Below, in pieces: positions 15,950 to 22,853 of a DNA stretch of 64,000 nucleotides. Source of the DNA: Marisediminicola sp040546025 (GTDB taxonomy: Bacteria > Actinomycetota > Actinomycetes > Actinomycetales > Microbacteriaceae); assembly GCF_040546025.1 (NCBI RefSeq), contig NZ_JBEPNA010000003.1, positions 197,808 to 261,807 on the forward strand, given 5' to 3'. How positions within the stretch are numbered: position 1 is the stretch's first letter; each line of letters begins with the position of its first letter. Both the position numbers and the translations under genes were made by a program. The notes under the pieces are model-generated. The model did not search any database and was not told the origin of the DNA. It saw only the letters and a program-made list of their open reading frames with translations.

Positions 15950-16876
15950 ATGATGCGCGTCGCAGAAGTGCTCCAAATGGCCGGTGGAATTGCCTCCCTG
16001 GACGAGTTCGAGCTCAATCGGGTGGGGGCTCGTGCGGTGCAGCGAGCTAGTCGGTCGGGCGTCATCTTTCGGGTGCGCCGCGGCTGGTACGCCGCGGCGG
16101 GCGCGCCGGCCGAGCTGGTTCGGGCCGTGCGCGTCGGCGGGGCGCTCGGCTGCGTGTCCGGATGCGCCGAGTACGGCCTCTGGCTTCCGCCGGGCGCTGC
16201 ATTGCATGTGAGTGTCGGACGAGGTGCGCGTCACATCAAGCACCCGGACACAGCCGCAGTAGTCCGTCGGTTCTCGCCGCACGACGGGGTGGTGCTGCAC
16301 TGGGACCGGGCCGACAATTCACCCGCCGGGCGCCGGCTCTTGCCGCTGATCGAGTGCATTCGTCAGGTGTTCGCCTGCCAGCCCGAGGAGATCGCATTCA
16401 CAATGCTCGAGTCTGCGCTGCGTCAGGGCCTCCTGAGTCCCGGCGAACTCGATTGGCTCGATGGCCAGGTCACGGCGCGGCAGCGCGACGTCGTTCGATT
16501 GGCCGGTGTGCTCGCCGATAGCGGCACAGAGTCGCTGTTCCGTTTTCGGATGATGCGCGTCGGGGTGACGATGCGCTCGCAGGTGCGCATCGCGGGGGTC
16601 GGCCGGGTCGACTTCGTGATTGGTGACCGGTTGTCCATCGAGATCGACAGCGAGGCGCATCACGGCGGCGCCAATCGTCGGCGGGACCTTGCGCGTGACG
16701 CCGCACTCACGAGGCGGGACTACCTGTCGCTCCGTTTCGACTACCACCAGGTACTCCACGACTGGGCGATTGTGGAGGCGACGGTGCTGGCGGTCATCGC
16801 TCGCGGCGACCACCTCGCACGCGTGTCGCCAAGGTCGGATGCTGTGTCGTTCGGGCGCCCTCATGTGCAGCGTTGA
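15950..16876 (+). CDS. AbiEi-like antitoxin-domain protein with DUF559-like nuclease fold
   Basis: This 308-residue protein starts with a winged-helix-like region of the AbiEi type (residues ~5-45, ending FRVRRGWYAA) and a middle domain. The C-terminal stretch VDFVIGDRLSIEIDSEAHHGG, then RRRDLARDAALTRRDYLSLRFDYHQVL, resembles DUF559/Vsr-type PD-(D/E)xK folds. No AbiEii toxin gene is adjacent, so it is probably not a classic type IV pair. Its last 17 codons overlap inverted-repeat element C. The start is one of two adjacent ATGs without a clear ribosome-binding site. Its role is unknown; this class is common as solitary genes in actinobacteria. Confidence 0.75.
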   Translation: MMRVAEVLQMAGGIASLDEFELNRVGARAVQRASRSGVIFRVRRGWYAAAGAPAELVRAVRVGGALGCVSGCAEYGLWLPPGAALHVSVGRGARHIKHPDTAAVVRRFSPHDGVVLHWDRADNSPAGRRLLPLIECIRQVFACQPEEIAFTMLESALRQGLLSPGELDWLDGQVTARQRDVVRLAGVLADSGTESLFRFRMMRVGVTMRSQVRIAGVGRVDFVIGDRLSIEIDSEAHHGGANRRRDLARDAALTRRDYLSLRFDYHQVLHDWAIVEATVLAVIARGDHLARVSPRSDAVSFGRPHVQR

Positions 16877-16935
16877 CCGGGTCTCCCGGCGTCACCCGAG
16901 TGGCTCGCGGCGGAGGAGTCCGACTTCGGCGACGC
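16823..16935. mobile_element. MITE-like inverted-repeat element, copy C (113 bp)
   Basis: The left end GTGTCGCCAAGGTCGGA (16823-16839) lies inside the 3' end of the AbiEi-like gene. The right end TCCGACTTCGGCGACGC (16919-16935) is a diverged inverted repeat. The length matches copies A and B. Confidence 0.5.
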
Positions 16936-16992
16936 CGGGCCACTCAACCTCCGGTCGACACCTGGCGGATGTGGCCGGCAACGGCCACGCGA

Positions 16993-16998
16993 TAACCT
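16993..16998 (+). promoter_or_regulatory. dapA: -10-like hexamer TAACCT, predicted leaderless start for dapA
   Basis: TAACCT ends 6 nt before the dapA GTG. The GTAGGG between is too close to the start to act as a ribosome-binding site. Confidence 0.45.
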
Positions 16999-17004
16999 GT
17001 AGGG

Positions 17005-17982
17005 GTGTCTACGTCCCCTAATCCCTTTGGCCAAGTCCTCGTCGCGCTGGTAACACCGTTCACCGCCGACGGCGAAGTCGACTGGGCCGACGTCGAGAAG
17101 CACATCGACGACGTCATCACCGCCGGTGCCGACGGAGTCGTCGTGACCGGCACGACCGGCGAGACCTCCACTCTCACCGACCCGGAGAAGATCCGCCTCG
17201 TCGAGGTCGGCAAGTCCGTCGCGGCGGGCCGCGCGAAGATCATCACCGGCGGCGGATCCAACGAGACCGCCCACGCGATGCAGCTCTACAGGGCAAGCGA
17301 GAAGGCCGGCGCCGATGCCGTCATGATCGTCACCCCGTACTACAACAAGCCCACCCAGGCCGGGGTGCTCACCCACTTCCGCATGATCGCCGACGCGACC
17401 GACCTTCCCGTGATCCTCTACGACATCCCCGGGCGCACGGGCATCCCGATCAGGTACGAGACGATCCTGCGCGCGGCGAAGCATCCGAACATCCTCGCGA
17501 TCAAGGATGCAAAGGGCGACTTCAGCGAGGTCAGCCGCGTGCTCAACCAGACCGACCTGCTCTACTTCTCCGGCGACGACGCCAACGTGTTGCCGCACCT
17601 CTCGATCGGCGCGTCCGGTCTCATCGGCGTGACGGCGAACATCGCCGCGGCCCCCTACCGGGTGATCGTGGATGCCGTGAACGCCGGCGACCTCGCCACC
17701 GCGACCGCCGCCCACAAGGCGCTCGAGCCGCTCGTGCGAGCCGTCATGACGCATGTGCCCGGAACGGTCGCGGCGAAGTACATCCTGCACGGCCTCGGCC
17801 GCATCGGAAGCCCACGCGTTCGCCTGCCGCTCGTCGGCCCCGAGGATGCCGAGGCGGCGCAGATCGAGGACGAGATCGCGATCGTCGGCGCGATCCCCGG
17901 ACTGGACCTCAGCAACTTCCGTCCGGACCGCAATGCGGCCGCAGGCGGAGCACTCCCGAAGATCGCCGGCACGACCCGCTGA
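17005..17982 (+). CDS. dapA: 4-hydroxy-tetrahydrodipicolinate synthase
   Basis: DapA condenses pyruvate with aspartate semialdehyde, the first committed step of lysine/diaminopimelate synthesis. This 325-residue TIM-barrel lyase has the Schiff-base Lys at about residue 167 (AIKDAKGD) and the catalytic Tyr near 139 (ILYDIPGRTG). The GTTGETSTL segment and VTPYYNKPT lie near the active site. A ~25-residue C-terminal tail rich in Ala and Arg follows the barrel. The GTG start fits the family N-terminus and the upstream TAACCT. RNase J follows 67 nt later, a common actinobacterial arrangement. Confidence 0.96.
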   Translation: MSTSPNPFGQVLVALVTPFTADGEVDWADVEKHIDDVITAGADGVVVTGTTGETSTLTDPEKIRLVEVGKSVAAGRAKIITGGGSNETAHAMQLYRASEKAGADAVMIVTPYYNKPTQAGVLTHFRMIADATDLPVILYDIPGRTGIPIRYETILRAAKHPNILAIKDAKGDFSEVSRVLNQTDLLYFSGDDANVLPHLSIGASGLIGVTANIAAAPYRVIVDAVNAGDLATATAAHKALEPLVRAVMTHVPGTVAAKYILHGLGRIGSPRVRLPLVGPEDAEAAQIEDEIAIVGAIPGLDLSNFRPDRNAAAGGALPKIAGTTR

Positions 17983-18049
17983 GCACGACGGCCCACCCCA
18001 GCGACGCGGTGCCGCAGCGAACGTCCGGCGGACGAGACGACAGGACCTG

Positions 18050-19720
18050 ATGACCATTTACAGTCCGCCACCGCTCGAGAACGGCACGCTGCGCATCATC
18101 CCGATCGGCGGGCTCGGTGAGATCGGCCGCAACATGACGGTCTTCGAGATCGACGGCAAGCTCCTGATCGTCGACTGCGGGGTGCTCTTCCCCGAGGAGA
18201 ACCAGCCCGGCGTCGACCTGATCCTGCCCGACTTCACTCCCATCAGGGACAGGCTCGACGACGTCGTCGGCATCGTTCTCACCCACGGCCACGAGGACCA
18301 CATCGGCGCGGTGCCGTACCTCCTCCGGCTGCGCGCCGACATCCCGCTCATCGGGTCGAGCCTGACCCTCGCGTTCATCGAGGCGAAGCTCAAGGAGCAC
18401 CGCATCACACCGTTCACGCTGACGGTGCGCGAAGACCAGAAAGAGCGGCTCGGCCCCTTCAACCTCGAGTTCGTCGCGGTGAACCATTCGATCCCGGATG
18501 CTCTCGCCGTCGCGATCCGCACGAGCGCAGGTGTCGTGCTGCATACGGGCGACTTCAAGATGGACCAGCTGCCGCTCGACAATCGCATCACCGACCTGCG
18601 CGCCTTCGCCCGGCTCGGCGAGGCTGGCGTCGACCTGTTCCTTGTCGACTCCACCAACGCCGACGTCCCCGGTTTCACCGCGCCGGAGCGGGACATCGGA
18701 CCGGTGCTCGAGAACGTGATCCTCTCTGCCCCCCGCCGGGTCATCGTCGCGAGCTTCTCCAGCCACGTGCACCGGGTGCAGCAGGTGCTGGATGCCGCGA
18801 ACGCGAACGGCCGCCGGGTCGCCTTCATGGGCCGCTCGATGGTGCGCAACATGTCGATCGCCGCGGAGCTCGGCTACCTGAAGGTGCCGCCGGGTGTGCT
18901 CATCGACTCCAAGAAGGCCGCCGACCTGCCCGACGACAAGATCGTCTACATGAGCACGGGGTCGCAGGGCGAGCCGATGGCCGTGCTCGCGCGAATGGCG
19001 AACATGGAGCACCAGATCGAGATCGGCACGGGCGACACCGTCATCCTCGCCTCGAGCCTCATCCCCGGCAACGAGAACGCCGTGTACCGCGTGATCAACG
19101 GGCTCATCAAGCTCGGCGCGAACGTGGTGCACAAGGGCAACGCGAAGGTGCACGTCTCCGGGCACGCGAGCGCGGGAGAGCTGCTCTACTGCTACAACAT
19201 CGTGCGCCCGAAAAACGTGTTGCCGGTGCACGGCGAGTACCGCCATCTCGTCGCGAACCAGGCACTCGCGATCCAGACGGGCGTGCCGCGGGAGAAGACC
19301 ATCATCGGCGAGGACGGCACCGTGATCGACCTGCGCGACGGCGTCGCGACCGTCGTCGGCCAGCTCGACCTCGGCTACGTCTACGTGGACGGGGCGTCGG
19401 TCGGCACGATCACCGACGCCGACCTCAAGGACCGTCGCATCCTCGCCGAGGAGGGCTTCGTGTCGATCTTCGTTGCGATCGACGCGCAGACCGGTGCCGC
19501 CATCGTGGGCCCGGAGATCCACGCGCGGGGGTACGCCGAGGACTCCGCCGTGTTCGCGAGCGTCAAGCCGCTGATCGTCGCCGCGCTCGCCGAGGCGGCG
19601 GCGAACGGAACACGCGACACCCACGCCTACAGCCAGGTCGTGCGGCGCACGGTCGGCCGTTGGGTCAGCTCCTCGCACCGCCGCCGGCCCATGATTGTGC
19701 CGATCGTCATCGAGGCCTGA
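18050..19720 (+). CDS. rnj: Ribonuclease J
   Basis: This 556-residue metallo-beta-lactamase/beta-CASP ribonuclease has the zinc motif THGHEDHIGA at about residues 76-85. Further metal or phosphate residues are in LHTGDFKMD, and the C-terminal motif HVSGHAS belongs to the beta-CASP family. It degrades and matures RNA with 5'-to-3' exonuclease and endonuclease activities. The ATG at 18050 was chosen because AGGA lies 7 nt upstream and the protein begins at the usual position; the frame is open upstream over dapA. It is probably co-transcribed with dapA. Confidence 0.95.
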   Translation: MTIYSPPPLENGTLRIIPIGGLGEIGRNMTVFEIDGKLLIVDCGVLFPEENQPGVDLILPDFTPIRDRLDDVVGIVLTHGHEDHIGAVPYLLRLRADIPLIGSSLTLAFIEAKLKEHRITPFTLTVREDQKERLGPFNLEFVAVNHSIPDALAVAIRTSAGVVLHTGDFKMDQLPLDNRITDLRAFARLGEAGVDLFLVDSTNADVPGFTAPERDIGPVLENVILSAPRRVIVASFSSHVHRVQQVLDAANANGRRVAFMGRSMVRNMSIAAELGYLKVPPGVLIDSKKAADLPDDKIVYMSTGSQGEPMAVLARMANMEHQIEIGTGDTVILASSLIPGNENAVYRVINGLIKLGANVVHKGNAKVHVSGHASAGELLYCYNIVRPKNVLPVHGEYRHLVANQALAIQTGVPREKTIIGEDGTVIDLRDGVATVVGQLDLGYVYVDGASVGTITDADLKDRRILAEEGFVSIFVAIDAQTGAAIVGPEIHARGYAEDSAVFASVKPLIVAALAEAAANGTRDTHAYSQVVRRTVGRWVSSSHRRRPMIVPIVIEA

Positions 19721-19822
19721 TCGCGCAAGAAACATCACGTGTCATCCGTGGGGGAGGATGCGCGAGGCAGTCGCCAACCGATAGCTTGACGTTGAGTAAT
19801 CCTCTCGAGCATCGGAGCGGCT

Positions 19823-20833
19823 GTGGGCGTCACGCGTACGTGGATATTCCCGATCCTGCGGATCGTCATCTTTCTCGCCATCGCGAGTGCACTCGTGAAG
19901 ATGGCGTTCTTCTCCGAGGCGGCCTCAGCGGGGGACGGGCCCGAGTTCCCGACCGGGGTGATCTCCGAGCCCGAGGTGGCGGTGACGGTCGGCACGATCC
20001 AGAACGACGTCACAGTGCAGGGCACCATTGTCGCCGACCCGGCTCTGCCCGTGAAGGCCACACTCAACGGCGACGTGACCAAGCTGCTCGTCGGCGTCGG
20101 CGCGCCGGTGGCCGCCGACACCCCCGTGATGACGATCAGGTCCGAGACCCCGGGTGCCGTCCGCGACGATGGCACGATGGCCCCGGCCAAGGTCGTGACC
20201 GTCACGGTGCTGGCCGGCTCGCCCGGCGTCCTCTCGGCCCTTCCCGTGATCGTCGGGCAGACCGTCGCCGTCGGGGACGCCGTGGGGCAGGTCGCCCCGA
20301 CGAGCTTCGCCGTGAGTGGCACCCTGGCCCCCGACCAGCAGTACCGGCTGCTCACCCGGCCGACCGAGGCCGAGGTCACGATCACCGGCAGCCCGGCGCC
20401 GTTCATCTGCACCCAGCTGACGATCACCTCGGCGCTCGCCGGGGCCGACCCCGCTTCCGACCCGAACGGTGGCGCTCCGGCCTCGGGTGCCACGGTCCGC
20501 TGCGGTGTGCCGGGCGAGGTCACCGTCTTCGCGGGCCTCGGAGCCGAGCTCACCCTCGCGGGCGGCGTCGCCGAGAACGTGCTCACCGTTCCGGTGACGA
20601 GTGTCGAGGGGTCCTCCGGCGCCGGCAGCGTCTACCTCCGTCTCCCGGATGGCACGAGCGAGAGCGCTGCGGTGGTGATCGGGCTCAACGACGGCGTCAA
20701 CGTCGAGATCAAGGAGGGGCTCGCCGAGGGTGACTTGGTTCTGCAGTTCATCCCGGGCGCGCCGCAGGTGGGCGTCGACATGGGCGACGGATGCATGTCC
20801 TTCCCCGACGGCTCCGTCACCTGCGGCCCCTGA
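19823..20833 (+). CDS. MacA-like periplasmic adaptor/extracytoplasmic efflux subunit
   Basis: This 336-residue protein has an N-terminal membrane anchor (residues 7-32, WIFPILRIVIFLAIASALV) and an extracytoplasmic part. That part is of the HlyD/MacA kind, with beta-barrel-like repeats (VKATLNGDVTKLLVGVGAPV, GQTVAVGDAVG) and an ENVLTVPVTSVEG strand as in adaptor proteins. There is no long coiled coil, fitting a Gram-positive version. The C-terminal DMGDGCMSFPDGSVTCGP has two Cys. The GTG start has GGAG upstream. The ABC ATPase gene follows 1 nt after the stop. Confidence 0.8.
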   Translation: MGVTRTWIFPILRIVIFLAIASALVKMAFFSEAASAGDGPEFPTGVISEPEVAVTVGTIQNDVTVQGTIVADPALPVKATLNGDVTKLLVGVGAPVAADTPVMTIRSETPGAVRDDGTMAPAKVVTVTVLAGSPGVLSALPVIVGQTVAVGDAVGQVAPTSFAVSGTLAPDQQYRLLTRPTEAEVTITGSPAPFICTQLTITSALAGADPASDPNGGAPASGATVRCGVPGEVTVFAGLGAELTLAGGVAENVLTVPVTSVEGSSGAGSVYLRLPDGTSESAAVVIGLNDGVNVEIKEGLAEGDLVLQFIPGAPQVGVDMGDGCMSFPDGSVTCGP

Positions 20834-20834
20834 G

Positions 20835-21572
20835 ATGCCGCTCCTGACACTCTCCGGGGTCACCCGCTCGGTGCGCCTGCCCGACTCGAGCATGCTCGAG
20901 ATCCTCCGGGGCGTCGACCTCGAGGTGGAGGTCGGCGACCACGTGTCGATCGTCGGCCGCTCTGGCTCGGGGAAGACGACGCTCCTCAACCTCCTCGGCC
21001 TGCTCGACAGCCCGACGGCGGGCACCATCACCTTCGAGGACCGGCTCGTCTCGAAGTTGTCCTCCGGGGCGCGCGACCGAGCGCGGGGGGCCGACATCGG
21101 CTTCATCTTCCAGCAGTTCAACCTGCTCTCCGGCCGCACGGCGCTCGAGAACGTCATGACGCCGCTGCTGTACGCCTCCGGGCGGCAGTTCTGGCGGCGC
21201 GAGGCAATCGCCGCGGACATGCTCGACCGCGTCGGCCTCGGCGCGCGAATGAGCTCGATGCCCGAGAAGCTGTCCGGAGGAGAGCAGCAGCGCGTCGCGA
21301 TCGCCCGCGCGCTGGTGCGCGGTCCCCGGCTCATCCTCGCCGACGAGCCGACCGGCGCCCTCGACATCGAGACGGGGGTGGTCATCATGAAGCTTCTCGA
21401 CGATGTCGCCGAATCATCGGGTGCAGCGCTCATCACCATCACCCACGACACCAACGTCGCCGCGCTCGCCCGCAGGCACTACCGACTCGGTCACGGCGTG
21501 CTCGTGCCGATCGAACCCGGCTACCTCGACCCGGCTGCGACCGCAGGCGTCTTCGGGGAGGTCGGCGCATGA
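20835..21572 (+). CDS. ABC transporter ATP-binding protein (MacB/LolD type)
   Basis: This 245-residue ATPase has Walker A GRSGSGKTT (about residue 41), Q-loop FIFQQFNLLSGRTALENV, signature LSGGEQQRVAIARAL, Walker B LILADEPTGALD and switch His in ITITHD. These features and its neighbours place it in the LolD/MacB-type group that works with FtsX-like permeases. With the adaptor upstream and permease downstream it forms a MacAB-like exporter for an unknown compound, possibly a peptide, lipoprotein or antibiotic. The stop overlaps the permease ATG by 4 nt. Confidence 0.93.
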   Translation: MPLLTLSGVTRSVRLPDSSMLEILRGVDLEVEVGDHVSIVGRSGSGKTTLLNLLGLLDSPTAGTITFEDRLVSKLSSGARDRARGADIGFIFQQFNLLSGRTALENVMTPLLYASGRQFWRREAIAADMLDRVGLGARMSSMPEKLSGGEQQRVAIARALVRGPRLILADEPTGALDIETGVVIMKLLDDVAESSGAALITITHDTNVAALARRHYRLGHGVLVPIEPGYLDPAATAGVFGEVGA

Positions 21573-22786
21573 GGCGCATCCTGTCGAGCACGGTCGGAGC
21601 CGTCGTCGAGGCGCGCTCCGAGCTCCGGGTACACCGCACCAGGGTGCTGCTGAGCCTGATCGGTGTCGCGGTCGCCATCGCTGCGCTCACGAGCGTCGTC
21701 GGACTCGGCCAGATGGCCCGCCAATCCACGACCGAGTCCTTCGAGCGGGGCGGCGGTCGCGCGGCAACACTCGTGGTCAGCGCCTACTCCCAGTCGGGCG
21801 CGCCCCTGAACAGCTCGGCGCTCGGCGACGCCGTCGCCACGGCAACCGAGCGCTACGGCATCAGCCACGTCACGCCTGCCGGCTACTCGAACCAGCGCAT
21901 CCAGTTCCCCGATGGGGTTGTCGACGTTCAGACGCAACTCGTCGGCGTCGACTACCGCACGATGCATCGCCTCGCGGTGCTCGATGGGTCGTGGTTCACC
22001 GAAACGGATGCCGATCGGCTCGCCCCCGGTCTCGTGGTCAACGAGGCGTTCTGGCAGCGGATCGGATCCCCGGACCTGCGCACCCACCCGACCGTCACGA
22101 TCGTCGGTGCGAGCCGGGCGACCGCGGTGATCCTCGGCGTCACCAGTTCCTATCCCGGCGACCCGACCTCAAGCGCCATGATGTTGCTGTCCTCCTACGA
22201 ACGCATCGCCGACCCCGCCCAGCTCGCGAGCGTCTCGCCCGGGTACGAGTTCTGGGTGCCAGCCGATCTCGCCGACCCGATCATGGCGGGCCTGACGAGC
22301 GACCTGCGAGGCGTGCTCGGAAGCGGCGCCACCGTCGACGTGTTCCGCTCGGACTATGCCGCCTACGGGGAGGACCCGCTCGGGCCGATCACCTTCGTCG
22401 TCACCGGCGTCGCCTTGCTCATCCTGTTCCTCGGTGCGCTGAGCCTCGTGAACATCTCGCTCGTGACCGTGCGCCAGCGTGTGCGCGAGATCGGAATCCG
22501 TCGCAGCTTCGGTGCGACCGCCGGACGCGTCTTCTTCGCGGTGATGATGGAAAGCGTCGTCGGCACCGTCGCCGCAGGGGTCATCGGCGTCGTCGTCGCG
22601 GTGCTCGTCGTCACCAACCCGACCCTGCAGCAGCTCGTCGCCCAGGGCGCGATCGAGCTGCCGCCGTTCCCCCTCGAGGCCGCGCTCATCGGACTTGGCG
22701 CGGCCGTCGTCGTCGGTGCTCTCGCGGGCCTGCTTCCCGCGCTCGTTGCCGTGCGGGTGAAGGTGATCGACGCGATTCGCTACTGA
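21569..22786 (+). CDS. ABC transporter permease (MacB/FtsX family)
   Basis: This 405-residue permease has the MacB topology. Membrane segment 1 is at about residues 27-50 (VLLSLIGVAVAIAALTSVVGLG). A large extracytoplasmic MacB_PCD domain follows, then three C-terminal segments, about residues 277-300, 318-350 and 370-395. The FtsX domain motif QRVREIGIRRSFGATAGRVF is present. Together with the two upstream genes it makes a tripartite exporter. No two-component or other dedicated regulator lies next to it. Confidence 0.92.
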   Translation: MRRILSSTVGAVVEARSELRVHRTRVLLSLIGVAVAIAALTSVVGLGQMARQSTTESFERGGGRAATLVVSAYSQSGAPLNSSALGDAVATATERYGISHVTPAGYSNQRIQFPDGVVDVQTQLVGVDYRTMHRLAVLDGSWFTETDADRLAPGLVVNEAFWQRIGSPDLRTHPTVTIVGASRATAVILGVTSSYPGDPTSSAMMLLSSYERIADPAQLASVSPGYEFWVPADLADPIMAGLTSDLRGVLGSGATVDVFRSDYAAYGEDPLGPITFVVTGVALLILFLGALSLVNISLVTVRQRVREIGIRRSFGATAGRVFFAVMMESVVGTVAAGVIGVVVAVLVVTNPTLQQLVAQGAIELPPFPLEAALIGLGAAVVVGALAGLLPALVAVRVKVIDAIRY

Positions 22787-22840
22787 GCGCGATCGCCTGA
22801 CACGCGCGCGGGCCAACCGGCCGCTGACGGCGGCCCGGGA

Positions 22841-22846
22841 TACCGT
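22841..22846 (+). promoter_or_regulatory. ftsK: -10-like hexamer TACCGT before ftsK
   Basis: TACCGT ends 7 nt before the ATG. AAGGA also lies between, so the mRNA could be leaderless or carry a very short leader. Confidence 0.4.
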
Positions 22847-22853
22847 AAGGAAC

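Noticed and set aside
17909..19738. Long minus-strand open frame opposite RNase J
   Set aside because: It is a shadow frame caused by high GC third positions; RNase J on the plus strand carries all catalytic motifs.
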